Source: Gordonia sp. UBA5067 (GTDB lineage: Bacteria > Actinomycetota > Actinomycetes > Mycobacteriales > Mycobacteriaceae). Taken from it: 64,000 nt of DNA. The notes under the pieces are model-generated. The model did no database searches, was not told the DNA's origin, and saw nothing but the letters and a program-made list of their open reading frames with translations. Positions 30,875 through 41,268 of this stretch are shown here, piece by piece (position 1 is the stretch's first letter; each line of letters begins with the position of its first letter). The stretch is taken from NCBI RefSeq assembly GCF_002414845.1, contig NZ_DIAX01000085.1:1350-65349 (forward strand). Direction: 5' to 3'. A program made the translations under genes and the position numbers.

Positions 30875-32164
30875 CCGGTGCGGCCCGACGGCGGTCCCGG
30901 GTGTGGCGGACCGCAGGCGGGATGCGCCGGCCACCAGGATGCCCACGCACGTCACGACGAAAATCCAGATGTACGGCTCATAGACGAACCAGTCGAGCCA
31001 GCCGACCGAACCGTGCTTGAAGAACAGTCCAATGAGATAGGCGTCGTCGCGAGTCTGGTTGAACTGCCACGTCGCGTAGCCGAGGTAGGTGCGCCAGGAG
31101 AACGCTGCGGCAAAGCCGCCAGCAGACAACAGTCCCAGTGCGACCCGCGACGCGATTGACCGGGATGAGTCGGCGGCCCAGTTCAGCGCGAAGACCGCCA
31201 GCGGCACGAACCAGACCCAGTGGTGCCCCCACGCCATCGGCGAGATCGCACATGACGTCATGCCCACCACCGATAGCGCCAGCAGTTCCTGCCCGGCCCG
31301 GTGCGCGACGAGCGCCGCCCCCATCCCGAGCACCAGCCCGAGCCCCGCCAGCAGGACCCACCACGCCGAACTGGGGGTATTGGTTGTCCAGAGGTTCGCC
31401 AGGAAGCCACGAATCGACTGGTTGCCGGGAGTCTGCGGTGTGCCAACCCGGTTGGAGTCCTGCAGCTTCGAGGTCCAGTACTCCCATGAGGTCGACGGCA
31501 AGATCGCGAAACCGATCAGCACCGACGCGACAAACCCGGCCACGACGCCAAGCGCAGGCCTGGTCTTGCGCACAATCAGCAGGTAGACGGCGAACAACAT
31601 CGGCGTGAGCTTGATCCCCGCGGTGAACCCAGTCGCCGCACCCCGCAGCCGGGCATCGTCGCCGCGCAGCAGGTCGGCGAGGATCACCAGCATGAGGAAG
31701 ACGTTGATCTGGCCGTACCAGATGGTGGTCCGGACCGGTTCGAGGAGCATCATCACCGCGACCAGCGCGGCAGCGACCGCTCGCAGCGGCCACGTTGCCG
31801 TGCGCCCGAGGCTGCGAAAGCTGATCATGATCGTCAGATAGAGCGCCACCAGGATGCCCGCACTCCACACGACCCGCGCCACCGCCATCGGCATCCACGC
31901 GAACGGGACAAACCCGATGATGGAGAACGGCGTGTAGGTGTAGTCCATCTGGCCCAGCAGCTTCGCATCGTAGAGCCGATGTCCGTCGAGCACAGTCTGC
32001 GCACCGGCCCGATAGACGCCGAGGTCTAGCTGGTTGTCGAACAAGCCCCAGAACGGCTTCGCGAACGGCACGATCGCGTTCTGGATCAACAGCGCGATCG
32101 CCGCGACAACGACGACGCCGACGACCATCAGCACCCGCTGAGGGCGCGCCACCGAATTACTCAC
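30872..32164 (-). CDS. GT87-family polyprenol-phosphate-mannose mannosyltransferase
   Basis: 430 residues from the GTG at 32164 (GGTGGGA upstream); GTG at 32173 is also possible. The open frame extends to 32356 without support. About eleven membrane helices are present. The first external loop holds LDLGVYRAGAQTVLDGHRLYD followed by YTYTPFSIIGFVPF, the GT87/DUF2029 signature of PimE- and MptC-like alpha-mannosyltransferases, with Asp in the catalytic position. A late WGHHWVWFVPL is also usual for the family. Such enzymes build the mannan of lipomannan/lipoarabinomannan from outside the membrane. The exact linkage is unknown. dnaX follows ten bases downstream. Confidence 0.88.
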   Translation of the reverse strand: MSNSVARPQRVLMVVGVVVVAAIALLIQNAIVPFAKPFWGLFDNQLDLGVYRAGAQTVLDGHRLYDAKLLGQMDYTYTPFSIIGFVPFAWMPMAVARVVWSAGILVALYLTIMISFRSLGRTATWPLRAVAAALVAVMMLLEPVRTTIWYGQINVFLMLVILADLLRGDDARLRGAATGFTAGIKLTPMLFAVYLLIVRKTRPALGVVAGFVASVLIGFAILPSTSWEYWTSKLQDSNRVGTPQTPGNQSIRGFLANLWTTNTPSSAWWVLLAGLGLVLGMGAALVAHRAGQELLALSVVGMTSCAISPMAWGHHWVWFVPLAVFALNWAADSSRSIASRVALGLLSAGGFAAAFSWRTYLGYATWQFNQTRDDAYLIGLFFKHGSVGWLDWFVYEPYIWIFVVTCVGILVAGASRLRSATPGTAVGPHR

Positions 32165-32222
32165 ACGTCCCACCGTGCCACGTCCACCACGAATCGACCC
32201 ACCGAACCCTGACTGCGAACCG

Positions 32223-33911
<1,689 letters not shown>

Positions 33912-33947
33912 TCAGGACATCTGAGCCCTTCCGAGAGGTGCAATTCC

Positions 33948-34367
33948 ATGCGCAAGACCGTCTCTGCAATCATCGTCGCCGCCGCGGCGTCCGGCTGGGC
34001 GCTCGGGACGCCACCCGCCACCGCCGTCACGCCCCCGACCGTCACGTTCAGCGTCGACGGCCACCAGCTGGTTGGCACCGCGACCCACCTGCCGGCGGGC
34101 ACGAAGTCGTGTGGTTTTGATCGCAGCAATCCCGACCCTGGTCCGATCATCGGATCGTTCGGCAATGACATGGTGACGGTCGGCCAGCGCAGCACGCCGG
34201 CGGACGCCGTCACCATCACCTCGCGCCCGCTGCCGCCGGGCCGCTACCTCGTGCGGATGTCCTGCTTCATCAAGAACCCCAAGACCGGAATGTCCGGCAT
34301 CGTCGCCGTCGACCAGGAGTGGATCCGGGTGACGACGACGCCGCAGCATCGGGCCCCGAGCCCGTAG
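33948..34367 (+). CDS. Small secreted two-cysteine protein, paralogue A
   Basis: 139 residues from the ATG at 33948 with GAGAGG nine bases upstream. Signal peptide to about residue 26 (ATA). The mature domain starts VTFSVDGHQLVGTATHLPAGTKSCGF (in part) and ends PPGRYLVRMSCF. Cys55 and Cys106 are 51 residues apart. The three neighbouring genes encode proteins with the same plan: a strand-rich start V-x-FS, LVGTA, G-x-K-x-C, then a strand pair ending G-x-Y-x-V-R-x-x-C. I do not recognise the family. It looks like a small immunoglobulin-like beta domain held by one disulfide. Probably exported to the cell surface or medium. Confidence 0.8.
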   Translation: MRKTVSAIIVAAAASGWALGTPPATAVTPPTVTFSVDGHQLVGTATHLPAGTKSCGFDRSNPDPGPIIGSFGNDMVTVGQRSTPADAVTITSRPLPPGRYLVRMSCFIKNPKTGMSGIVAVDQEWIRVTTTPQHRAPSP

Positions 34368-34473
34368 CTCACCCCGAGAGGGTGATCGAGGATCAAACGT
34401 TTCGCTGGGTGCCCTCCGATCGGCCGCTCATGGAGTAGTTTCAAGGCGTCAACGCAACGCTCGGAGGAAGACG

Positions 34474-34944
34474 ATGTACAAGGCCTTTTCAACGTTTGCC
34501 GTCTCCGCCGCCGCTGCGGCCACCGGAATCACCCTCCTCGCCACTCCGGCGGCGAATGCCGATCCGCAGCCGGTTGCCCGAGTCAAGTTCTCGGTCTCCG
34601 GGCACAGTCTGGTCGGCACTGCGTCAGCTCTGCGCAGCGGCGCAAAGACCTGCACCTTTCAGCGCAGTGTCCGTGACCGGCAAATGCCGACCGGGTCAAT
34701 CGGCGGCGACAGCGCGGTTCCGATCGCTGAACGCCGCTCGACCAGCAGTGGGGTCACCCTTAAGTCGTCTCCGCTGAGCGCAGGCACCTATCGCGTGCGC
34801 TTCTTCTGCCTGGCCGACAGTCAGGGCGGGACGCGGGCCATCATCGCCGACGACGAGGGCACCCTGCGGGTCACCGCACAACCGCAGAACCAACCAGCCA
34901 CCAACAACCAGCACGGCCAGAACCAGCCGGCCGTGCAAGAGTAG
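34474..34944 (+). CDS. Small secreted two-cysteine protein, paralogue B
   Basis: 156 residues with GGAGGAAG before the ATG. Signal peptide to about residue 29 (ANA). The mature part begins VKFSVSGHSLVGTASALRSGAKTC and ends AGTYRVRFFC (Cys60, Cys112, 52 apart). It is the copy closest to paralogue A: FSV-GH-LVGTA is nearly identical. It carries an extra polar tail of about 20 residues rich in Gln and Asn. The 106-bp gap from A suggests its own promoter or processing. Unknown function. Confidence 0.8.
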   Translation: MYKAFSTFAVSAAAAATGITLLATPAANADPQPVARVKFSVSGHSLVGTASALRSGAKTCTFQRSVRDRQMPTGSIGGDSAVPIAERRSTSSGVTLKSSPLSAGTYRVRFFCLADSQGGTRAIIADDEGTLRVTAQPQNQPATNNQHGQNQPAVQE

Positions 34945-34960
34945 AACCGAATCACGGGGG

Positions 34961-35380
34961 ATGATGGTGAGGCGAATCGCGACCTACCTGTTTGCGATGA
35001 CGGCGGTCGCCGGAATGTGGGGGTCGCCGCTCGTGGCGGCGGCGCCGCCGTCGATCCCACCGCCGGCCTTCCCCATCCCGCAGACGAAACCCCATGTCAC
35101 GTTCTCAACCGAACAGTCACGCCTGGTGTTTACCGTGACCGATCTGCCGAAGGGCGAAAAGGTCTGCCTCTTCGAGGGCTATTTCGGCGACCCCATGTTC
35201 GGCTCGCTGGGTGTTCGGGCCTGGCAGGCACTCTATGAGAAGTATGAGTTGGGAACGTCGGCCACGGCCCGCTCGGTGCCGAAGCCGCCGGGCACCTACC
35301 CGGTGCGGCTCACCTGCCGAATGCAGGACCATCTGCTGGCCTTCCGCACCGGCGAGCTCCGCATCCCGGCCACCGGCTAG
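34961..35380 (+). CDS. Small secreted two-cysteine protein, divergent paralogue C
   Basis: 139 residues; the ATG at 34961 is followed at once by ATG (34964) and GTG (34967), and the GGGGG run suits the second better. Signal peptide to about residue 28, then a Pro-rich linker (PPSIPPPAFPIPQ). The domain HVTFSTEQSRLVFTVTDLPKG...C to PGTYPVRLTC keeps the same strand order and Cys spacing (Cys69, Cys119, 50 apart), but LVGTA is changed to LVFTV and the middle has a Trp/Tyr-rich insert. It starts 16 bp after paralogue B. Its stop codon overlaps the stop of the convergent paralogue D within CTAG. Confidence 0.78.
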   Translation: MMVRRIATYLFAMTAVAGMWGSPLVAAAPPSIPPPAFPIPQTKPHVTFSTEQSRLVFTVTDLPKGEKVCLFEGYFGDPMFGSLGVRAWQALYEKYELGTSATARSVPKPPGTYPVRLTCRMQDHLLAFRTGELRIPATG

Positions 35381-35772
35381 GTGTTGTAGACGCGACTGGC
35401 TCGCGTCACCTCGATCCGGTTGAACCCGTGGTCCGGATAGCTGCACGACATGATCACCTCGTACCAGCCCGGCGGCAGCCGCTTGGTGCGCAACGTGATC
35501 TGACTACCGGTGACGCTTCCCTGCGCACCATTGGTGAGCCTGCTGTCCGACGAGAGCGTACTCAGCGGTCCGTCGACATCGGCGCGAAGTTCCCGCGACA
35601 GCAAACAGTCCTTCGGCATGGTCCGCATGCCACGTGCCGTACCGACGATCTGCCCATTCTGGGAGGAGAACTCGACGCTGGGGGCGGCATTGGCGGCCGG
35701 CAGGCTGACCGCCGGGAGGCCTGCCGCCACCGCGACGGCGGCGAAACCGGGCACGATTGCGATGAGCTTCAT
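35377..35772 (-). CDS. Small secreted two-cysteine protein, paralogue D (opposite strand)
   Basis: 131 residues with GAGGACTG before the ATG. Signal peptide to about residue 29 (ANA). The domain begins VEFSSQNGQIVGTARGM, has Cys56 (PKDCLLSR) and Cys110 (PPGWYEVIMSC, 54 apart). The late strand pair (SQITLRTKRLPPGWYEV) matches paralogues A-C. It is the only one on the minus strand, converging on C with stop codons that share CTAG. Inversion after duplication would explain this. Unknown function. Confidence 0.8.
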   Translation of the reverse strand: MKLIAIVPGFAAVAVAAGLPAVSLPAANAAPSVEFSSQNGQIVGTARGMRTMPKDCLLSRELRADVDGPLSTLSSDSRLTNGAQGSVTGSQITLRTKRLPPGWYEVIMSCSYPDHGFNRIEVTRASRVYNT

Positions 35773-35866
35773 GATCAGTCCTCGGGTCGGGGATGGACCT
35801 CATGAACGTAAGCCGGCCGCTACCGTCCGGCACGAGTACCCGACTACCCGACTACCTGAATCGCCG

Positions 35867-36817
35867 CTACCCGACGACGGGCGCCAGCGTCTCACCGAGG
35901 AGCGTCACCCGACCCGGAATGTGACCGTTGGCCATCAGGCTGACCGTGAAACCGTCGACGCCGGTGGCGCGCAAGTCTTCGTAGCGGGCCCGGATCTCCG
36001 CGGGCGAGCCGACCACCAGGGTGTCCCGGCGGGCGGCGGCATCCGGGTTTCGCTCGATATAGGCATCCAGATCGGCGATGGCCTCGTCATGGGTCGGCGC
36101 AATACACGCGTATGTCTGCAGACTGACGGTGATCTCAGACCGGTCGCGGCCCAATCGGCCGCAGTGCTCGTCGAGCGCCGCGAGTTTGCGGGGGACGTCC
36201 TCGGGCGCACAAATCAGATTCGACTCATCGGCATACTGGGCGACCAGGCGCAACGTCTTCCGTTCGCCGCCGCCACCGATCATCACCGGGATCGGTGACA
36301 GCGGGCCCGGACTGTTGATGGCGTCGCGGACCTGGTACCACTTGCCGTCGATGCTGGGCCGCTCGCCACGAAGCATGCCGAGCACAATGTGCAACGACTC
36401 CTCGAGACGCTCAAATCGGTCGGTGAAAGTGCCGAACTCGAAGCCCAGGGAGTCATGCTCCTGTTCGAACCATCCGGCACCGATACCGAGTTGGGCCCGC
36501 CCCCCGGACACCAGGTCGAGGGCGGTGACCGTCTTGGCCAACAACGCCGGCGCCCGGTAGGTGTTGCCAGTCACCAAGGCGGACAGTCGAACCCGCGAGG
36601 TGTGCTGCGCGAGGGCAGACAACAGTGTGTAGCACTCGATCATCTCGCGGTCGGCGGTGCCGATCATCGGCAACTGGTAGAAGTGGTCCATCACCGCGAC
36701 GGTGTCGAAGCCGGACTCGTCGGCCTCTCGCGCCTGGGCGACGATGGTGTCGAACAGGCGATCGGCCGGCACGCCCGGATAGGTGAAGTTGGGTATCTGA
36801 TAGCCGAGTCGAGTCAC
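35867..36817 (-). CDS. LLM-class F420-dependent oxidoreductase
   Basis: 316 residues from the GTG at 36817, whose -10 TAGGGT lies seven bases upstream; the longer frame is not supported. It is a luciferase-like TIM barrel: the start TRLGYQIPNFTYPGV, VAVMDHFYQLP, SGGRAQLGIGAGWFEQEHDSLG and IPVMIGGGGERKTLRLVAQYADESNL are all typical of the mycobacterial F420-dependent TIGR03560-like group. It probably uses reduced F420 as hydride carrier; the substrate is unknown. It lies 37 bp after the LigD-polymerase gene on the same strand, but its own promoter suggests separate expression. Confidence 0.9.
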   Translation of the reverse strand: MTRLGYQIPNFTYPGVPADRLFDTIVAQAREADESGFDTVAVMDHFYQLPMIGTADREMIECYTLLSALAQHTSRVRLSALVTGNTYRAPALLAKTVTALDLVSGGRAQLGIGAGWFEQEHDSLGFEFGTFTDRFERLEESLHIVLGMLRGERPSIDGKWYQVRDAINSPGPLSPIPVMIGGGGERKTLRLVAQYADESNLICAPEDVPRKLAALDEHCGRLGRDRSEITVSLQTYACIAPTHDEAIADLDAYIERNPDAAARRDTLVVGSPAEIRARYEDLRATGVDGFTVSLMANGHIPGRVTLLGETLAPVVG

Positions 36818-36824
36818 GCCTGCC

Positions 36825-36830
36825 ACCCTA
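36825..36830 (-). promoter_or_regulatory. -10 element for leaderless LLM oxidoreductase transcript
   Basis: On the minus strand TAGGGT is followed by seven bases and GTG at 36817. It decides the start, cutting 104 unsupported codons from the open frame. Confidence 0.55.
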
Positions 36831-36854
36831 CGCGCGAGATCCGCGCTGGCGGGC

Positions 36855-37964
36855 CTAACCCTTGGTCCGGCGATGACCCCAACGGTCCCAGTTCTCGGGC
36901 ACCTTGCGGCTCGGCTGGACACGGGGCGGTTCCCCCGGCATTTTCGGAAAGTTGGGCGGATAGGGCAGGTCGCCGAGACCGTCCGCATCGTCGCGGGCGA
37001 CCATCTCCAACAGCGGTTCGATGCCGACGGCGGCAGCGGCCATGTCGACCCAGGGATCACCGCGCTCCGCGACGAGATCGCCGACGGTGGCCATCGTGAG
37101 CGCCGTCGGATCGACGTCGGCGAGTTCATCCCACGTCACCGGTGTCGAGACCTGGGCGTTGACACTGCGCCGCACCGAGTAGGCCGACGCCATGGAGCGG
37201 TCGCGGGCGTTCTGGTTGTAGTCGATGAACACCCGGTCGCCGCGCTCCTCCTTCCACCACGACATCGTGATGCGGTCGGGCGCACGGCGCTCCATCTCCA
37301 GGCCGAGCGCGATCACCGCACGCCGGGTGGCGATGAAGTCCCACTGCGGCACGATCGGAATGAAAACGTGGACCCCGCGGCTACCCGAGGTCTTCACAAA
37401 CCCGGGCAGCCCCAGTTCCCGCAGGACCGGTTCGACCACGTCGAGTGCGACCCCGCGCACCACGTCGAACGCTCGAGCGGCGCTGGAAGAATCGGCGCCG
37501 CTCACCGGCGGCGGATCGAGGTCGATGCGGAGCTGATCGGGGTGATTGTTCGGGTCTTCGGTCCCGTCGTCGACGGTCGGCCACGAGTGGAACGTGACGG
37601 TGCCCATCTGAGCCGCCCAGGCGATGTCGGCGGGCACTGTCGGGCACAACGCGTGGCCGGTCCGCTGTGACGGGAACTCGATCAACGTGGCATGCAGATA
37701 GTCGGGGTGCTTCTTCGGTAAATGCTTTTGATAGACCTCGTCGCCGGTGATGCCGTCGGGAAACCGCTGCAGGAAGGTGGGCCGGCGGTGCAGCGCACGC
37801 AAGAGCGGGCCCGGTTCCGCGGACGTGCCGGCCATCCGCACGTAGTAGTCGAACATCGCGAGCTTGCGACCGCCGCCGCCCAGGTCGGGGAAGAAGACCT
37901 TGTCGGGGCTGGTCAGCCGGACGGCCACGCCGTCGACGTCCACCTCGGTCGCCGGACTGGACAT
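36855..37964 (-). CDS. LigD-type primase-polymerase (PolDom, archaeo-eukaryotic primase fold)
   Basis: 369 residues. The catalytic metal motif is RIDLDPPP (Asp148, Asp150), with SGSRGVHV (the primase SGxxGxH motif) after it and a third acidic site in FIDYNQNARDR. This is the stand-alone polymerase domain related to LigD and Rv3730c, which extends DNA ends with ribonucleotides during repair and end joining. It shares the last base of the ligC stop with its ATG start, so polymerase and ligase are made together. No Ku gene is in this window. Confidence 0.92.
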   Translation of the reverse strand: MSSPATEVDVDGVAVRLTSPDKVFFPDLGGGGRKLAMFDYYVRMAGTSAEPGPLLRALHRRPTFLQRFPDGITGDEVYQKHLPKKHPDYLHATLIEFPSQRTGHALCPTVPADIAWAAQMGTVTFHSWPTVDDGTEDPNNHPDQLRIDLDPPPVSGADSSSAARAFDVVRGVALDVVEPVLRELGLPGFVKTSGSRGVHVFIPIVPQWDFIATRRAVIALGLEMERRAPDRITMSWWKEERGDRVFIDYNQNARDRSMASAYSVRRSVNAQVSTPVTWDELADVDPTALTMATVGDLVAERGDPWVDMAAAAVGIEPLLEMVARDDADGLGDLPYPPNFPKMPGEPPRVQPSRKVPENWDRWGHRRTKG

Positions 37965-39025
37965 CAGAGCTCCTCCAGAACCGAATACAGGTCGTATCCG
38001 AGCGGCACCTCAAGCTGGCCGTAGCGGCACGACTGCGGTTCGCGATCGGGGCGCCACCGCAGGAATTTCACGGTATGCCGAAAGCGCCCGTTCTCCATCT
38101 GGTCGTACGCGAACTCGGCGACGAGATCGGGACGGACGGGATAGAACTCGCCGGTGCCGGCCTGTCGCCAGCGGGTCGGCTCGCCGGGGCGCGGTTGGCC
38201 GGGATCGAGGCGCATCGGCTCGAGGAGGTCCTGTAGTTCGAGACGCTTGGCGTCCGAGAACGCACTGGAACCGCCCACCATCGCGATGTCGCCGTCGTCG
38301 CCGTAGAGCCCCAGCAGCAGCGAGCCCACGCCGCGGCCACTCTTGTGGACGCGGTAGCCGATGACGACGCAGTCGGCGGTGCGTTTGTGCTTGACCTTGA
38401 CCATCTCGCGCTTGCCCGGCAGGTAGCGCGCGCCGCGGTCCTTGGCCACGATCCCGTCCAGACCGGCCCCTTCGAAAGCGGAGAACCAGCGCTGGGCGAC
38501 TCCGGTGTCGTCGGTGACGCGGCTGGCCCGGATCGTTCGCGTGTTCGGCCGGCCGGCGACGGCCGCCAACAGCGCCGCGCGCCGAACCTCGAACGGCTCC
38601 CCCATCAGGTCGGCGTCACCCAACGCGAGCGCGTCGAAGCCCACCACCAGTGCCGGCGTCTTCTCGGCGAGCATGTCGATGCGCGACTTCGCGGGGTGAA
38701 TGCGCTGGCTCAGCGCATCCCAGTCGAGACGGTGGACGTCGCCGAAAAGACGCGGAACGCCGATCTCGCCGTCGAGTACCACTCTGTCCGGCAGCTCCGC
38801 GCGCGCCGCCGCGACGACCTCCGGGAAATACCGGGCAAGATCCTTGCCGCCACGAGAGGCCATCGCGACCTCGTCTCCGTCCCGGAAGATCAGTACCCGG
38901 AACCCGTCCCATTTGGGCTCATAAAGCCACGTTGGTGTCCCTTCCGGCTGCGGCGGAACGCTCGCGACAGCCTTGGCCAGCATCGGCGCGATGGGCGGGT
39001 TCACCGGAAGGTCCACGGGCTTCAT
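37964..39025 (-). CDS. ligC: ATP-dependent DNA ligase, LigC type
   Basis: 353 residues from the ATG at 39025 with AGGTGGA seven bases upstream; the open frame begins nine codons earlier at 39052 without a site. The adenylation lysine is Lys38 in EPKWDGFR, with the nucleotidyltransferase motifs DGEIGVP (III), [17 protein letters not shown] (IV) and MVKVKHKR (V), then an OB-fold ending in the usual [13 protein letters not shown]. There are no polymerase or nuclease domains, so it is the LigC rather than the LigD form. The start is 40 bp from the divergent gluQ start. Translationally coupled to the polymerase gene downstream. Confidence 0.94.
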   Translation of the reverse strand: MKPVDLPVNPPIAPMLAKAVASVPPQPEGTPTWLYEPKWDGFRVLIFRDGDEVAMASRGGKDLARYFPEVVAAARAELPDRVVLDGEIGVPRLFGDVHRLDWDALSQRIHPAKSRIDMLAEKTPALVVGFDALALGDADLMGEPFEVRRAALLAAVAGRPNTRTIRASRVTDDTGVAQRWFSAFEGAGLDGIVAKDRGARYLPGKREMVKVKHKRTADCVVIGYRVHKSGRGVGSLLLGLYGDDGDIAMVGGSSAFSDAKRLELQDLLEPMRLDPGQPRPGEPTRWRQAGTGEFYPVRPDLVAEFAYDQMENGRFRHTVKFLRWRPDREPQSCRYGQLEVPLGYDLYSVLEEL

Positions 39026-39052
39026 CGTTCCACCTGGCATCCGCCAGCGCAC

Positions 39053-39058
39053 TAGGGT
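39053..39058 (+). promoter_or_regulatory. -10 element for leaderless gluQ transcript
   Basis: TAGGGT is followed by seven bases and GTG at 39066, and decides the gluQ start. Confidence 0.55.
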
Positions 39059-39065
39059 TGCCGAT

Positions 39066-39974
39066 GTGCCAGCTGGACGCTACGCCCCCTCCCCATCTGG
39101 AGACCTGCACGTTGGGAACCTGCGCACGGCGCTGCTCGCGTGGCTGTTCGCCCGCCGCAGCGGCCGCCGGTTCCTGATCCGGATGGAAGACCTCGACGGT
39201 CGCAGCATCGCCGGCGCCGCCGACCGTCAGCTCGCCGACCTCGCCGCGCTGGGGCTCGATTGGGATGGCCACGTGCTGTACCAGTCCACGCGTCGCGATC
39301 GATACGCGCAGATCATCGCCGAGCTCACCGCGGCGGGCCGGACGTTCGAGTGCTACTGCACCCGGCGCGAGATCCTCGACGCCCCGCGGGCGCCGCACGC
39401 GCCGGAGGGCGCGTACCCGGGCACCTGTCTGCGCTTGTCCGAGGCTCAGCGCAGCGAGCGGCGGACGGGCCGACCGCCCGCGATCCGGCTGCGTGCCGGC
39501 GTCACCGGGTTCACCGTGCACGATGAACTGCACGGCAGCTTTACCGGCCCGGTCGACGACTTCGTCTTGCAGCGCGGTGATGGAACGCCGGCCTACAACC
39601 TGGCCGTCGTCGTCGACGATGCCGAATCGGGCATCGACCAGGTTGTCCGCGGCGATGACCTGCTGACGTCCGCTCCCCGCCAGGCGTACTTGGCGACTGT
39701 GTTGGGTCACACTCCGCCGCGGTATGCCCACGTGCCGTTGGTGGTCAACGCCGAGGGGGTGCGGCTGGCCAAGCGCGACGGCGCAGTTACCTTGAAAGAC
39801 CTTGCCGCTCAGGGAGTTTCACCGGTGGACGTGCTCAACCTCATGGCCCGGTCCCTCCGGCTCGCGACGAGCGGCGAATCGGTCGCCGCGGCACTGCTGC
39901 TCGACCGCTTTGCTCCTGCCGCACTCCCGCGCGAACCCTGGGTCTTTCCCGGGCCACGCCAGGATCATCGGTAG
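39066..39974 (+). CDS. gluQ: Glutamyl-Q tRNA(Asp) synthetase
   Basis: 302 residues from the GTG at 39066 ([12 protein letters not shown]). It is a class I synthetase catalytic domain without an anticodon-binding domain, the hallmark of GluQ-RS, which attaches glutamate to queuosine in the tRNA-Asp anticodon. Class I motifs: [12 protein letters not shown] (HIGH equivalent, 15-18) and AKRDGAVTL (KMSKS equivalent). The zinc ligands Cys96, Cys98, Tyr117, Cys121 (CYC ... YPGTC) are intact. It converges on tgt with a ten-base overlap of the ends; tgt would supply the queuine-type base, so the pair forms a tRNA queuosine module. Confidence 0.94.
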   Translation: MPAGRYAPSPSGDLHVGNLRTALLAWLFARRSGRRFLIRMEDLDGRSIAGAADRQLADLAALGLDWDGHVLYQSTRRDRYAQIIAELTAAGRTFECYCTRREILDAPRAPHAPEGAYPGTCLRLSEAQRSERRTGRPPAIRLRAGVTGFTVHDELHGSFTGPVDDFVLQRGDGTPAYNLAVVVDDAESGIDQVVRGDDLLTSAPRQAYLATVLGHTPPRYAHVPLVVNAEGVRLAKRDGAVTLKDLAAQGVSPVDVLNLMARSLRLATSGESVAAALLLDRFAPAALPREPWVFPGPRQDHR

Positions 39975-41230
39975 TACCGCCCGAGAAACTCGTCCCGATA
40001 CTCCTCATACCGGCCGGCCTCGATCGCACGACGTGCACCGTCGACGAGTTCGATGACGAACGAGAGGTTGTGCAGGGTGGCCAGCGTCGGCCCGAGGCCC
40101 TCCTTCGCACGGAACAGGTGATGCAGATAGGCCCGCGAGTACTGGGTCGTATAGTTCGTCAACTCGGCATCGAGTGGCGCAAAGTCGCTGCGGAAGCGGG
40201 CATTGGTGATGTTGACGCGACCGTCGCGGGTGTAGATCGCACCGTTGCGCGCCACCCGGGTGGGCGAGACACAGTCGAAGGTGTCGATCCCGTTCTCGAT
40301 CGCGACGAAGATGTCGTCCGGCTCGCTGATACCCAACAGATGCTTCGGCTTGTCGTGCGGCAGTTCGGAATTCACCCACCCCACGATCGTCCCGAGGTTC
40401 TCCTTCTCGAGCGCGCCGCCAACCCCGAAGCCGCCGAAGCCCTTGCCCCCCTCGCGCTCGTCTCGCGCACCAAGTTCAGCAAGGTCGCGTGCCGCCTTGC
40501 GGCGCAAGTCCTCGTACTGCGCGCCCTGGATCACGCCCCACAACGATTGCTGCGGACGATCGGCGCGCGCCACCGACAGCCGATTGTGCTCGGCCAGGCA
40601 ACGAATCGCCCACCGCCGGGTGCGCTCCAACGAACTCTCCTGGTAGGTGCGGGTGTTCATCAGCGTTGTCAGCTCATCGAAGGCGAAGATGATGTCGGCG
40701 CCGAGTTGATGCTGGATCTGCATCGACAGCTCGGGGGTGAACCGGTGCGCCGACCCGTCGATGTGCGACTTGAAGGTCACCCCGTCATCATCGACGGCTG
40801 CGAGACGCTCCCTACCGGCGGCGGTCTTCTCGTCGTCGGGGACATGTCCGGCCGACATCTCGATGACCTTCTTGAATCCGACGCCCAGCGACATGACCTG
40901 GAACCCGCCGCTGTCGGTATACGTCGGCCCCGGCCAGTTCATGAAGGCGCCCAGCCCCCCGGCCGCGTCCACGATCGCCGGACCCGGCTGCAGGTAGAGG
41001 TGATAGGCGTTGGCCAGCACCGCCTGCGCGCCGAGCTCGGCGACGGCCTCGGGGACGACGGTCTTTACGGTCGCCTTGGTCCCGACGGGCACGAAGGCCG
41101 GCGTCGCGATGTCGCCGTGGGGAGTCGAAATCACCCCCGTCCGGCCCAAACCCGAGGCCAATCGGGTGCCGACGGTGAACCGGGTCGCTGCAGCAGTCAC
41201 GACGGGCATTGTCGCAGGCAGTCCTGGCAT
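39965..41230 (-). CDS. tgt: tRNA-guanine transglycosylase, form lacking the zinc cysteines
   Basis: 421 residues from the ATG at 41230, supported by TAACTT seven bases upstream; ATG at 41209 is possible. The TIM-barrel enzyme swaps guanine-34 for preQ1 or queuine in tRNA-Asp/Asn/His/Tyr. [13 protein letters not shown] (Asp106) and [13 protein letters not shown] (nucleophile Asp) are present. In most bacterial Tgt the base-specificity and zinc segments read FDECT and a CxCxxC group before YSRAYLHHL; here they read FDELTT and ELTNYTTQ, so all three zinc cysteines are missing, while the fourth ligand (His in TLHNL) remains. I believe this is a clade feature of some actinobacterial Tgt. No queuosine synthesis genes are nearby, so base salvage is likely. 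Confidence 0.9.
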   Translation of the reverse strand: MPGLPATMPVVTAAATRFTVGTRLASGLGRTGVISTPHGDIATPAFVPVGTKATVKTVVPEAVAELGAQAVLANAYHLYLQPGPAIVDAAGGLGAFMNWPGPTYTDSGGFQVMSLGVGFKKVIEMSAGHVPDDEKTAAGRERLAAVDDDGVTFKSHIDGSAHRFTPELSMQIQHQLGADIIFAFDELTTLMNTRTYQESSLERTRRWAIRCLAEHNRLSVARADRPQQSLWGVIQGAQYEDLRRKAARDLAELGARDEREGGKGFGGFGVGGALEKENLGTIVGWVNSELPHDKPKHLLGISEPDDIFVAIENGIDTFDCVSPTRVARNGAIYTRDGRVNITNARFRSDFAPLDAELTNYTTQYSRAYLHHLFRAKEGLGPTLATLHNLSFVIELVDGARRAIEAGRYEEYRDEFLGRYYR

Positions 41231-41237
41231 TCATCAA

Positions 41238-41243
41238 AAGTTA
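41238..41243 (-). promoter_or_regulatory. -10 element for leaderless tgt transcript
   Basis: On the minus strand TAACTT is followed by seven bases and ATG at 41230. Confidence 0.5.
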
Positions 41244-41256
41244 AGGGGTGCTTCGT

Positions 41257-41262
41257 TACCCT
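41257..41262 (+). promoter_or_regulatory. -10 element for leaderless lipoprotein transcript
   Basis: TACCCT is followed by six bases and ATG at 41269. It lies back to back with the tgt promoter. Confidence 0.5.
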
Positions 41263-41268
41263 GGATCC

